Source: Winogradskyella wandonensis
Lineage (GTDB): Bacteria > Bacteroidota > Bacteroidia > Flavobacteriales > Flavobacteriaceae
Reading direction: 5' to 3'
Length of the DNA stretch: 64,000 nt
Assembly (NCBI RefSeq): GCF_004346845.1
Contig: NZ_SMGI01000001.1
Span: forward strand, 124,001 to 188,000
Shown: positions 37,099 to 47,700 of the stretch, in pieces
Layout of the letters: each line of letters starts with the position of its first letter
Numbering within the stretch: the first letter of the stretch is position 1
Made by a program: the position numbers and the translations under genes
The notes under the pieces: generated by a model
What the model saw: the letters and a program-made list of their open reading frames with translations, nothing else
Databases searched by the model: none
Told to the model about the DNA's origin: nothing

Positions 37099-37338
37099 CT
37101 AGTTGTCTTCTTTTGGTGGAACAGGGTCGTAGCCCTTTCCTCCAAAAGGATGACAACTAAAAATACGCTTTACTGCTAACCAACCACCTTTAAAAACTCC
37201 ATGTACTTCTAGTGCTTCTTTAGCGTAATGAGAACATGTTGGCTGATATCTGCACGTTGCGGGTGTTAATGGTGAGATAAAATTCTGGTAAATCTTTATC
37301 AGAAAAAGAAATGGTGCTATCAGAATTTTTTTTACCAT
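37099..37338 (-). CDS. yidD: Membrane protein insertion efficiency factor YidD
   Basis: 79 residues with the family core [18 protein letters not shown] (three Cys-rich region) and [15 protein letters not shown] at the end. It is a small membrane-associated helper of YidC/Sec-dependent insertion. Complete by itself. It lies upstream of lgt and 56 nt downstream of cysS on the same strand. A diverged duplicate of its last 15 codons is present 67 nt beyond the stop. Confidence 0.93.
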   Translation of the reverse strand: MVKKILIAPFLFLIKIYQNFISPLTPATCRYQPTCSHYAKEALEVHGVFKGGWLAVKRIFSCHPFGGKGYDPVPPKEDN

Positions 37339-37366
37339 AATTTAAAAAAGTACTTCACGTTGAAAG

Positions 37367-37382
37367 TCCCTAAGATTCGGGA
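37367..37382. repeat. Degenerate TCCC...TCGGGA palindrome
   Basis: TCCC-TAAGAT-TCGGGA between yidD and cysS, a decayed member of the hairpin family seen before secDF. Confidence 0.4.
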
Positions 37383-37394
37383 TAGAATAGCCTT

Positions 37395-38876
37395 CTATTT
37401 CAGAGAATAAGTCGTTCCTTCTCGACCGTCTTTTAGCGTAATACCGGCCTCGGCCAATTCGTCTCTAATTTTATCTGAAAGCGCGAAATCTTTATTAATA
37501 CGTGCTTCTTTTCTCAACTCGATTAAAAGCTCTAAAGCTGCGTTTAGTTTTTCCGTATTAGAATCAGAAGCTTTGTTATCTACTAATCCCAAAACATCGA
37601 AAATAAAGATGTTCAAGGTGGACTTTAAAATCTCCAAATCTTCTGAAGTTATGGTTGCTTTATTATCATTAACTTGATTAATATACTTCACAGCTTCAAA
37701 CAAATGTGCTATAAGAATTGGCGTATTAAAATCGTCATTCATAGCATCGTAGCATTTTTGTTTCCAATCAGAAACACTAAAAGAAGACGAACCGCTAGTG
37801 TTTAGGTTTTCTAAATTACCAAGAGCTTCCATGAGTCTGTTAAATCCTTTTTCTGCTGCTAAAAGTCCATCGTCTGTTAAATCAAGAACACTTCTGTAAG
37901 ATGCTTGCATCATAAAAAAACGAATAACGCCAGGTGTAAACCCCTTAGACATGATATCATTTTCTCCAGAAAATAATTCAGCCGGATTCACGTAATTACC
38001 TGTGGATTTACTCATACGGGCACCATTAAGCTCTAACATATTGGCATGCATCCAATATTTTACAGGTGTTTTACCTTTGGCAGCTTGGTTTTGTGCAATT
38101 TCACATTCGTGATGCGGAAATTTAAGGTCCATTCCGCCGCCGTGAATATCAAAAAACTCACCTAAATATTTTGTACTCATAGCAGTACACTCTAGGTGCC
38201 AACCAGGAAAACCATCGCTCCAAGGGCTTGGCCATCGCATAATATGCGTGGGCTCGGCTTTTTTCCAAAGTGCAAAATCTTGAGGATTCTTCTTATCACT
38301 TTGTCCGTCTAAAGTCCTAGTATTATGTATAAGGTCTTCGAGCTTACGCTTACTTAAAATACCATACTCGTTAGATTCATTGTATTTATGGACATCAAAA
38401 TACACAGAGCCATTGACCACGTAGGCAAAACCATTATCTAATATTGTCTGAATGAGTTCTATCTGCTCAATAATATGTCCTGTTGCCGTAGGTTCTATAC
38501 TTGGTGGCAAACAGTTAAGTGTTTGTAGCACATTATGAAAGTCAACGGTGTAGCGTTGTACGACTTCCATAGGTTCTATTTCTTCTACACGTGCTTTTTT
38601 TGTGATTTTATCTTCACCTAAATCGGCGTCATTTTCTAAATGTCCTGCATCGGTAATATTACGAACATAGCGAACCTTATAGCCAAGGTGCTTTAGATAT
38701 CTAAAAATCATATCAAAAGACATAAACGTCCTTACGTTACCCAAATGCACATTGCTGTAAACTGTAGGTCCACACACATACATGCCAACATAGCCTTTGG
38801 TTATGGGCTGAAAAACTTCTTTTTCCCCAGAAAGGGAATTGTAAATCTTTATCTGTTGATTTTCGTAAAGATGCAT
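37395..38876 (-). CDS. cysS: Cysteinyl-tRNA synthetase
   Basis: 493 residues, class I. YVCGPTVY (zinc Cys at about 35), HLGN (44-47) as the HIGH motif, further zinc ligands in WHLECTAMS and HHECEIAQ, and the KMSKS variant RMSKSTGN (about 293). It charges tRNA-Cys. Length is normal. It is followed on the same strand by yidD; folE lies 44 nt upstream, so a folE - cysS - yidD run is possible. Confidence 0.97.
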   Translation of the reverse strand: MHLYENQQIKIYNSLSGEKEVFQPITKGYVGMYVCGPTVYSNVHLGNVRTFMSFDMIFRYLKHLGYKVRYVRNITDAGHLENDADLGEDKITKKARVEEIEPMEVVQRYTVDFHNVLQTLNCLPPSIEPTATGHIIEQIELIQTILDNGFAYVVNGSVYFDVHKYNESNEYGILSKRKLEDLIHNTRTLDGQSDKKNPQDFALWKKAEPTHIMRWPSPWSDGFPGWHLECTAMSTKYLGEFFDIHGGGMDLKFPHHECEIAQNQAAKGKTPVKYWMHANMLELNGARMSKSTGNYVNPAELFSGENDIMSKGFTPGVIRFFMMQASYRSVLDLTDDGLLAAEKGFNRLMEALGNLENLNTSGSSSFSVSDWKQKCYDAMNDDFNTPILIAHLFEAVKYINQVNDNKATITSEDLEILKSTLNIFIFDVLGLVDNKASDSNTEKLNAALELLIELRKEARINKDFALSDKIRDELAEAGITLKDGREGTTYSLK

Positions 38877-38920
38877 GTCCTTTAAGTTATGAAGTTAAAA
38901 CGATAAAACTAAAATGAGAT

Positions 38921-39595
38921 TTAGAATTCAGTGTCTAATTTAATATAATCTAAGAATTCGCGGCGGGTTTCTTTGGTTTTAAATTTTCCACCAAATTCTG
39001 AAGTTACCGTACTACTTGCTATGTCTCTAATACCTCTTGAATTTACACAAAGATGCTTTGCGTCGATAACACAAGCCACATCTTCTGTTCCTAAGACGTC
39101 TTGAAGTTCTTTTACGATTTGAATAGTTAATCGTTCTTGTACCTGAGGACGTTTAGCGTAGTAATCTACAATACGATTCATTTTAGATAAGCCAACAACA
39201 CTTCCGTTTGAGATATAGGCCACATGTGCCTTACCAACTATGGGTAACAAATGATGTTCGCAGGTAGAATATACCGTAATGTTCTTCTCAACAAGCATTT
39301 CGCCGTATTTATACTTGTTTTCAAAAGTAGAAGCGCTTGGCTTATTGTCTGGGTGTAATCCGCCAAAAATTTCGTTCACAAACATTTTTGCAACACGGTT
39401 AGGCGTGCCTTTAAGGCTGTCGTCTGTAAGGTCTAGCCCAAGCGTCTCCATAATGTGTTGTACATCTGCTTTTATACTCTTAATTTTTTCAGAATTACTT
39501 AATACAAAAGCATCGTCTCTAAGAGGTGTTTCACTCGAAGAACTTACATGATCATCGCCAATGGCATCGATATCAAAATCGTTTTCTATTTTCAT
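38921..39595 (-). CDS. folE: GTP cyclohydrolase I
   Basis: 224 residues; converts GTP to dihydroneopterin triphosphate, the entry to folate (and, via other enzymes, queuosine precursors). Signatures are STCEHHLLPIVGKAHVAYI with zinc Cys and His, GLSKMNRIVDYYAKRPQVQERLT, and the second zinc Cys in DAKHLCVNSRGI. The N-terminal 40 residues are acidic and variable. A TATCTTTG -7 element precedes it. folP and folD are elsewhere in the window. Confidence 0.96.
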   Translation of the reverse strand: MKIENDFDIDAIGDDHVSSSSETPLRDDAFVLSNSEKIKSIKADVQHIMETLGLDLTDDSLKGTPNRVAKMFVNEIFGGLHPDNKPSASTFENKYKYGEMLVEKNITVYSTCEHHLLPIVGKAHVAYISNGSVVGLSKMNRIVDYYAKRPQVQERLTIQIVKELQDVLGTEDVACVIDAKHLCVNSRGIRDIASSTVTSEFGGKFKTKETRREFLDYIKLDTEF

Positions 39596-39620
39596 TTATA
39601 TGGTGTGTAAAATGAGAGTG

Positions 39621-39628
39621 CAAAGATA
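39621..39628 (-). promoter_or_regulatory. -7 element of folE
   Basis: TATCTTTG on the minus strand, 25 nt before the folE ATG. Confidence 0.55.
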
Positions 39629-39775
39629 ACTAAATAAAATAGGATTAATAGGTTAGGGATTTCTTAAATATACTTGTTATATAAGTAAATACGTTATTGT
39701 AGAACTATCTTGTTGCCAATGTAGGTGGTATTCATCGTAATTTCATTAATTTTAGAGACTTAATTTTTGTTATCC

Positions 39776-42700
39776 ATGCCAAATAAAAATATATTCTTAC
39801 TGCTGTTTTTAAGTTTTTCATATTTGTCTTTTGGGCAGTTCAGTGTTCCTGGCGGTGTAACTTGTGATCAAGCTGCTCCAATTTGCTCGGATAATTCTGG
39901 AACCTATGTTTTTGAGAACAATATTGATAATACTACCAATATTAATATGCAGGTGGGCTGTTTGGGAGATGCTCCTAGACCATCATGGTTTTTTTTGCAG
40001 GTTGACCAGACAGGAGATTTAGCTTTTACGATTAATCAATGGCAGGATATTAACAACGACGGAATTAATAATGACGGACCAGGAACAGGTATTGATGTAG
40101 ATTTTATAGCTTGGGGACCTTTTGCTTCGGATACAGGGAATTGCAATAGTGTGAATATTAATTGTCCTGGATGTCCTGATAATACTGTTAATCCCACATT
40201 TTATCCTAATGATTTAGATAATTCTAATATAATTGATTGTAGTTGGTCTCCTCAACCAACAGAAACGTTAACTATTAATGGCGCGCAGTCTGGAGAATTC
40301 TACTTACTGTTGATTGCTAATTACGGCAACGGTCCATTTGCTCCAGGAGTTGATGGAGCAATAGAAATAGTACAAACAAATTTTGGAACTCCTGGAAGTG
40401 GCTCTACAGATTGTAGTATTATAGACGTTAACGGAATATTAGGTCCGGACCAGAACATTTGCGATATGTCATCAATTCCTTTAGACGCAAATCCTAACAG
40501 TGACCCTACTTTTGTGGATTATACATGGGAATTTAATGACGGAAGTGGTTTTGCTCCAATTCCTGGTACAGATGGATTGTCTTCTATTTCAGTTTCTAAT
40601 GCAGGAGAATACCAGGTGACTATAACTGATAATCTTGGTGGCTCTGATACCGACGTTATTGAAATCACAGTTACAGCTTTACCAACTGTTAATCCTGTGC
40701 CGCCACAGTTAATTTGCGACGATAATAATGATGGTATTTTTAGCTTCGATTTTACAACTCTAAACGCTACAATAATTGGCGCACAGACCGATGTAGAGGT
40801 GAGTTATCATAATACTTTAACTGATGCGCAGATGGATATGAATCCTATAACAGGATTGTACCCCAACGCTGCACCTTACACGGCTGAAACTATTTTCATC
40901 AGATTAGAAAATACGCTAAATACAGATTGTGCAAGTACAGGAAGTTTTACAATTAATGTTTTTAATACACCAATAGCTAATGCAGTAAATGACCAATTAA
41001 TTTGCGATGATAATAATGATGGATTTTGGGATTTTGACTTAGATGCTCTAAGAGCTACAGTTTTAGGTACTCAAGCAGCTACTGATTATACGGTGACATT
41101 TCATCCAAGTCCAGCGGATGCAGATGCCAACGCCAATGCTTTACCTAATACTTATACAAATCAAAACGCTTACACAGCCGAAACTATTACTGTAAGAATT
41201 GAGAATAATGCCAATACAGGATGTTATGCCACAACAGATTTTATAATCGATGTATTTGACCTGCCAACAGCAGGCGTCGTACCACCTCAATTAATTTGTG
41301 ATGACGATAACGATGGCTTCTGGGATTTTGATTTAGATGCGCTACAATCTTTTGTTTTGGGTACGCAAACAATGACACAATACAATATCACGTTTCACAA
41401 TTCTCAAGGTAACGCAGATACAGGTGCAATGCCGTTAACAAGTCCATACACAAATCAGGTGGCATACCAACAAGAATCAATTTTTGCTAGGATTGAAAAT
41501 GTGGATAATCCATTATGTTCGGCAACTTCACAGTTTGTCATTAATGTTTTCGAGCAGCCAATACCTTCAACTTACACATACAGACTATGCGATGATAATG
41601 CAGACGGTGATGATACCAATGGATTTGTAGATTTTCCTTTAACTCCATCTGATATAGATAGTTTTGTGTTAAACGGTCAAGACCCAGCGCTATTTACAGT
41701 AACGTACCATTTAAACCAATCTGATGCTGATAACAATGCTGGTGCAATCACTAATTTATATACAGACGATAGGCAAATTATTGCCCGTGTAGAGAATAAC
41801 AATAATACAGATTGTTATGAAACGATACAAGTAGATTTAGAAGTCAATGCGCTACCAGTTGTAGTAAATGCCGTAAGTTTATTACAATGTGATACGGATA
41901 CCGATGGGATTTCGGATTTTAATTTAACCGAGGCAGAGGTTTTAATTTCGGCAAACCCAACCCAACAAACATTCACGTATCATTTGACCGCCGCAGATGC
42001 CGATACAGGGGCAAATCCTATACCTAATACTTTGGCATATCCAAATACAGACCCATCATCAAATCCGGATGTCTTATTTGTGCGCACTGAAAATGCCGAC
42101 GGTTGTCATCGCGTTTCGCAATTAGATTTGTTTGTATCTACAACCTCTATTCCTCCTGGATTTACCATTCCAACGTATCAAGAATGCGATGATACAAGAG
42201 TTGATGATAATATTACAGATGGGATTACTGTTTTCGATTTTAGTAGTGCTACGCCTCAAATTGTGGGATTATTTCCAGTAGGGCAAGCTATTACCGTGAC
42301 CTATTACGAAACTACCGCAGATGCTTTGGCAGAAACTAACGCTATTCCAGATATTTCTAATCACATTAACACGGCATCACCTTTTAATCAAACGATTACA
42401 TACCGTATAGATAGCGATGTAGATAATTCATGTTTAGGTATTGGTGAGTTTATGTTAGAAACAATCAATCCAATGCCAAATCTAAATCCAGACCCAATTA
42501 TTGTTTGTGATGATGTCACCGTAGGTGATTTGGTAGAAACTATCGATTTAACCCAGCGCGAAGCATTTATTTTTAATGGTGAAACTAACGTTTCTGCAAC
42601 GTATCATTTAACTTATAATGATGCTGTTGCGGCTAATAATGCCATACCTACGCCGATGGCTTATACGAATACAAACCCAGCTGAAACTATTTTCGTAAGA

Positions 42701-44113
42701 ATAACAAATACGGATAATTGTTTTGCTATTGTCGAGTTAGATTTGCTCGTTAATCCCCTACCAGACGATAGTGCAGTAGTCACCGATTATTTTGAGTGCG
42801 AAAACAATACCGATTTCTTTTTTGATTTCGATTTAGAAAGTAAAACAGATGAAATTCTGAATGGGCAAGACCCAATGCAATATACGGTGACTTATCATGA
42901 GTCGCAGTTAGATGCTGATAACTTATCAAATCCATTAACAAGTCCATTTACAAATACAAGTAGCCCTCAAACTATTTATGTAGCGATTACGAATAACACA
43001 ACAGGATGTTCCATAAGTACCATTACGTTTAATATTGAAATTAACGAAGGTGCTGAAGCTGGAGATTATTTCTATGAACTTTGTGACGAAACAAACGAAA
43101 ATGATGGCTCAACACAATTCGATTTAGAGAGTCCAGATATAGTCAATGCAGTCATAGGAACGCAAGACCCAGATGAGTTTACGTTGACATTTCATGCCAC
43201 GGAAGATGATGCTATAAATAATGAAAATCCTTTGCCTCTGCTTTATGAAAATTTCGATACTCCACAACAAATAATTTATGCAAGAGTAAGTAACAACATT
43301 AGGCCGGACGAATGTTATGATATTTCAGAAGTCACGCTTCAAGTAAATTTACTTCCAATTTTTGATTTGGATGACGAATATATCTTATGCTTCACAAGTA
43401 ATGATGAAGCCATTGTGCCAGTACCGCCAATTTTAGATACAGGGTTATCTGCAACAGATTACACGTTTGAGTGGCGCTTAGATGGCACTGTTCTTCCAAC
43501 AGAAACAGGACCAAGTTTAACACCAATACAAGGCGGAATATATGACGTAACAGTTACTGATATTTCTACATCTTTGGTTACGATGTGTCAAAATTTCGAT
43601 TCTGCATTGGTTATTGAAAGTGGACTTCCAGATACTTTTGATGTTGAGGTCACTTCACAAGCTTTTACAGGTAATAATATGATTATTGCTACTGCAACAG
43701 GTAACAGTACTTATGAATTCAGTCTGGATAATGGTCCTTGGCAATTAGAAAATGAATTCGAAGATGTCACAGGAGGCGAGCACACGGTTTATGTTAGAGA
43801 CGTCAATGGTTGTGGTATAGTGTCAAGAGACGTCACAGTGATTGATTACCCAAAATTCTTTACACCAAATGGCGATGGCAATAACGATACATGGACTATA
43901 AAAGGGATAAACACTCAACCGACAGCAGTGATTTATATCCACGACCGATATGGCAAACTCCTTAAACAATTAAGTCCAACAAGCGTGGGTTGGGATGGAA
44001 CATACAATGGCAAGAATATGCCAGGTACGGACTATTGGTTTACGCTACAATACACAGAACCAACTACAGGAGAAACAAAATCCTTTAGTGCCCATTTTGC
44101 TTTAAAACGGTAA
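39776..44113 (+). CDS. Giant T9SS type B secreted protein with nine CDDxxDG modules
   Basis: About 1445 residues. Signal peptide (PNKNIFLLLFLSFSYLSFGQ); an N-terminal domain with GVTCDQAAPICSD and SWFFLQVDQTGDL (about 25-210); an Ig/PKD-like region (about 220-305); then nine modules of 90-105 residues, each opening with a Cys-Asp motif such as LICDDNNDGFWDFDL, holding T.TYH or TFH, and closing with a variant of ETIFVRIEN...C; finally a CHU_C/type B sorting domain (FFTPNGDGNNDTWTIKG to the end). The type IX system exports it and anchors or releases it at the surface. Adhesin-like role is inference. ATG at 39776 fits the signal peptide better than a TTG 9 nt upstream. Confidence 0.92.
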   Translation: MPNKNIFLLLFLSFSYLSFGQFSVPGGVTCDQAAPICSDNSGTYVFENNIDNTTNINMQVGCLGDAPRPSWFFLQVDQTGDLAFTINQWQDINNDGINNDGPGTGIDVDFIAWGPFASDTGNCNSVNINCPGCPDNTVNPTFYPNDLDNSNIIDCSWSPQPTETLTINGAQSGEFYLLLIANYGNGPFAPGVDGAIEIVQTNFGTPGSGSTDCSIIDVNGILGPDQNICDMSSIPLDANPNSDPTFVDYTWEFNDGSGFAPIPGTDGLSSISVSNAGEYQVTITDNLGGSDTDVIEITVTALPTVNPVPPQLICDDNNDGIFSFDFTTLNATIIGAQTDVEVSYHNTLTDAQMDMNPITGLYPNAAPYTAETIFIRLENTLNTDCASTGSFTINVFNTPIANAVNDQLICDDNNDGFWDFDLDALRATVLGTQAATDYTVTFHPSPADADANANALPNTYTNQNAYTAETITVRIENNANTGCYATTDFIIDVFDLPTAGVVPPQLICDDDNDGFWDFDLDALQSFVLGTQTMTQYNITFHNSQGNADTGAMPLTSPYTNQVAYQQESIFARIENVDNPLCSATSQFVINVFEQPIPSTYTYRLCDDNADGDDTNGFVDFPLTPSDIDSFVLNGQDPALFTVTYHLNQSDADNNAGAITNLYTDDRQIIARVENNNNTDCYETIQVDLEVNALPVVVNAVSLLQCDTDTDGISDFNLTEAEVLISANPTQQTFTYHLTAADADTGANPIPNTLAYPNTDPSSNPDVLFVRTENADGCHRVSQLDLFVSTTSIPPGFTIPTYQECDDTRVDDNITDGITVFDFSSATPQIVGLFPVGQAITVTYYETTADALAETNAIPDISNHINTASPFNQTITYRIDSDVDNSCLGIGEFMLETINPMPNLNPDPIIVCDDVTVGDLVETIDLTQREAFIFNGETNVSATYHLTYNDAVAANNAIPTPMAYTNTNPAETIFVRITNTDNCFAIVELDLLVNPLPDDSAVVTDYFECENNTDFFFDFDLESKTDEILNGQDPMQYTVTYHESQLDADNLSNPLTSPFTNTSSPQTIYVAITNNTTGCSISTITFNIEINEGAEAGDYFYELCDETNENDGSTQFDLESPDIVNAVIGTQDPDEFTLTFHATEDDAINNENPLPLLYENFDTPQQIIYARVSNNIRPDECYDISEVTLQVNLLPIFDLDDEYILCFTSNDEAIVPVPPILDTGLSATDYTFEWRLDGTVLPTETGPSLTPIQGGIYDVTVTDISTSLVTMCQNFDSALVIESGLPDTFDVEVTSQAFTGNNMIIATATGNSTYEFSLDNGPWQLENEFEDVTGGEHTVYVRDVNGCGIVSRDVTVIDYPKFFTPNGDGNNDTWTIKGINTQPTAVIYIHDRYGKLLKQLSPTSVGWDGTYNGKNMPGTDYWFTLQYTEPTTGETKSFSAHFALKR
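43155..43356 (+). repeat. 202-bp block identical to 49008-49209
   Basis: Runs without mismatch against the paralogue; flanked on both sides by substitutions. Reads from GTQDPDEF to VNLL. Confidence 0.85.
43727..44088 (+). repeat. 362-bp block identical to 49580-49941 (sorting-domain region)
   Basis: No mismatch over 362 bp, although sequence just before it differs at many silent sites. It covers the last 120 or so codons including the type B sorting domain. Confidence 0.87.
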
Positions 44114-44130
44114 AAGGAATCGAAACGTAA

Positions 44131-44158
44131 GCCTTTGAATTTCTTCAAAGGCTTTTTT
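44131..44158 (+). terminator. Intrinsic terminator after the first giant gene
   Basis: GCCTTTGAA / TTCAAAGGC stem with a TTTC loop and six T. Confidence 0.9.
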
Positions 44159-44299
44159 AGTTGATAAAAAGGTTAATATTTTTAGGGTTGTGCTAGTTAA
44201 TCATGCGAAAGTTTCGTTACATCGATATAGAAAGGATTTTAACTCAGTCTTTGTTAAAATTTTATTAAATTCCATTCCTTAATTTTCAGAAGATACAGA

Positions 44300-44746
44300 A
44301 TGCGACGATTTACCCTTTTCTGTTTATTGTTTTTTGCAATAAACGCTTTCTCCCAAACCCAAAGAGCCTTACCTCTTGCCAAATATGGCGATAATTTAAG
44401 TCAGCCTTTAACTGCCAAAGAACGTGCCTTTATTGATGAGGTTTATGGACAGCATGCTAATAAATTTGTTTACAGTAATCCTCATAGACTTAAAGCAATT
44501 AAGCATATTCTTAGAAATAGGGTTGTGATTAAGGAAATGATGATAGACGACCCAAAAAAAGCATATCCAAAACTCTCAAAAGTACCCTTACAGACAGGTT
44601 TTGTTTCTAATTTAAAAAGAGATAAAATTTTTAACCCAGAGGATTTTAATCCTTTAAAGTATCAATTCAAGTTTTATGCTCGAGGTGGTGCTGGATATAG
44701 AGTTGATGGTACAAACTATCATATTTTTATTAAATCTCAATTTTAA
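44300..44746 (+). CDS. Small secreted protein linked to the giant T9SS genes
   Basis: 148 residues with a signal peptide (1-18, ending NAFSQ). The mature part is basic: LTAKERAFIDEVYGQHANKFVYSNPHRLKAIKHILRNRVVIKEM, then FKFYARGGAGYRVDGTNYHIFIKSQF. No family name is recognised. It starts 186 bp after the first giant gene and ends 9 nt before the second, so it is probably co-transcribed with the latter and may be its partner at the surface or in secretion. Confidence 0.75.
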   Translation: MRRFTLFCLLFFAINAFSQTQRALPLAKYGDNLSQPLTAKERAFIDEVYGQHANKFVYSNPHRLKAIKHILRNRVVIKEMMIDDPKKAYPKLSKVPLQTGFVSNLKRDKIFNPEDFNPLKYQFKFYARGGAGYRVDGTNYHIFIKSQF

Positions 44747-44755
44747 TCAAAGGAC

Positions 44756-47700
44756 ATGAATATGAAAAATATTATTACACTTTTATTTCTTTTCAATTTT
44801 GTTCTTCTTTCCGCTCAGGATGCAATTATGCAAGACGGAGTAACCGTGAATCAATGTTCAGGTACTTTTTTTGATTCTGGTGGAGCTACAACAAATTATT
44901 CAAGTAATGAAAATCTGACCTTTACAATATGCCCAGATACACCAGGTGACTTAGTACAAGTGGAATTTACAAATTTCACAACTCAAAATGGAGTAGATAT
45001 TTTATCTATATTCAACGGAGATAATGATACTTCACCACCTTTAGGAGATTTTTCAGGAAATAATAGCCCAGGCATAGTTCAGGCTACAGATACAAATTCT
45101 ACTGGATGCCTAACTTTTGTGTTTATAAGTAACTCTAATGGAAATTCTACAGGATGGTCTGCAAATATCTCTTGTAATACACCTTGCCAAGACATTACGG
45201 CTCAAGTAGACAGCACTGTTCCCGCAGAAGATGCGGACGAAGTTGTAAGGATATGTACCAATGAGCCTATTACTTTTAATGGTAGTGCTGTTTTTTCTAA
45301 CGATGGTACTGGAGCTACTTATCAATGGGATTTTGCAGATGGTAATACAGCTTTAGGTCAGTCTGTTACGCACAGTTTTACAGATGGAGGTGTGTATATT
45401 GTAAATTTAACAGTAACTGATACCGACCCACAAGGTTGCTCCAGTACAAACTTAGCATCTCAAACCGTTTTTGTCTCTGGCGAGCCTGATTTTACTGGAA
45501 CTGAGGCATTAAACTCACAGATATGTATAGGTGAATCGACAGAGATTACTGGTATGGTATCACCATTAACCTACAGTGTTGATTGTACACCTCAAATTTT
45601 AGATCAAACTTGGTTAGAAGATACACAAACCACAGGTGATCCAGAATCATACACTTCGACGATAACAGTAGATTGCTATGATGAATCTTTGGTAATCACG
45701 GATGTCGCTCAAATTGAGAGTATTTGTATGGTAATGGAGCATTCTTTCCTTGGAGACTTAGATATTTTTGTAACTGCGCCTAATGGTTCTACAGTTTATT
45801 TTTCCCAATATGGTGATGGTGATGATCCAGGTTCCTATTTGGGTGTTCCGGATCAAGCTGATAATGGCAATCCAGGAGTTGGATGGAACTATTGTTTTAC
45901 GCCATCAGCTACTGTTGAAATAGATGATGCACCTCTAACAAATAACACCGTTCCAGAGGGAGATTATTCAGCCTTAGCTTCTTCTTCTTTTGATAATTTA
46001 ATTGGTTCACCAATAAATGGTGAATGGTCATTTACAATTATAGATTCATGGGCTGCAGATGATGGTACTTTGTTTTCTTGGTCTTTAGATTTCGATAGTT
46101 CTTTAATAGCAGGAGATACTTCTTTTACACCAGTAATTATATCGGAGTCTTGGGATGCAGACCCATCTATTACTAATACAACCGGTAATACTATAACAGT
46201 TGAGCCTGCTACTTTAGGCCAGCATTGTTATACTTACAGGGTTGTAAATGATTTTGGATGTGAATATACAGAAGAAGTATGTATAGATGTTGTTGACTTA
46301 GATGACCCAAGTTTTACAGTTACGCCAGCTTGTGGAGGTGGTACCGCAAACATAACTGGTGATACAGGCGGTACTTTTGCACTAAACCCAGTGCCTACGG
46401 ATGGCGCTGTAATTAATCCTACTACTGGAGAAGTTACTGGTGGAGGATCTGCCGTTACCTATACCGTGGAGTATACAACAGCAGGAACTTGTCCACAAAC
46501 AAGTACACAAAATCTTACGACTCTTGTGTCTGATGTAGACCCAAGTTTTACAATAGCACCAACATGCGATGGAGGAACTGTGACCATAACTGGTGATACA
46601 GGTGGTGTTTTTGCGTTTAATCCTGTGCCAACAGATGGAGCAGTTATTAATTCTGTTACTGGAGAAGTTACCAATGGAATCTCTGGAACTACCTATACCG
46701 TAGAATATACGACTTCTGGGACATGTACATTAAGTTCAACTCAAAATGTTACGGTAATTACCGCTGATGATTCTAGTTTTACAGTTACACCAACTTGCGA
46801 TGGTGGTACAACAACAATTACTGGAGATGTAGGCGGAACATTTGCTTTCAACCCTATGCCAACCGATGGTGCAGTAATCGATACATCTACGGGTGAAGTC
46901 ACAGGAGGCTTGTCTGGTGTTACCTACACCATTGAATATACTACGGCTGGAACCTGTCCTACCACAAGCAATCAGAGTTTAACAGTCGCAACACAGGATG
47001 ATGCGAGTTTTACGATGACGCCGACTTGCGATGGCGGTACAGCCAATATAACAGGCGATGCCGGAGGTACATTTGCTTTTAATCCACTACCAACAGATGG
47101 AGCAGTAATCGATGCGTCTACTGGAGAAGTCACTAACGGAACATCAGGAACAACATATACCGTAGAATATACAACTTCAGGGACTTGTCCAGAGACATCT
47201 ACTCAAGATGTTACAGTTCTTGCAGCAGATAATTCGAGTTTTACAATGGCTGCCACATGTGATGGCGGCACAGCAACCATTACAGGTGATGCTGGTGGAA
47301 CGTTTACGTTTAATCCAGTGCCAACAGATGGTGCCATTATTGATACGGCAACTGGAGAAGTTACAAACGGAACTTCAGCAACTACCTATACTGTAGAATA
47401 TACAACGGCGGGAACTTGTCCACAATCATCAACCCAAGATGTTACGGTACTCACCGCGGATAATCCAAGTTTTACAGTAACACCAACTTGTGATGGAGGT
47501 ACTGCAACTGTTACAGGCGATATGGGTGGTACATTTGCTTTTAATCCAATGCCAACAGATGGTGCTGTAATTGATACGGCTACAGGTCAAGTTACTAACG
47601 GAACTTCTGGAGCTACATATACCATAGAATATACGACTTCAGGAATCTGTCCGCAGAGTTCTACACAAAGCCTAACCGCAATTGCTGCGGATGATTCTAG

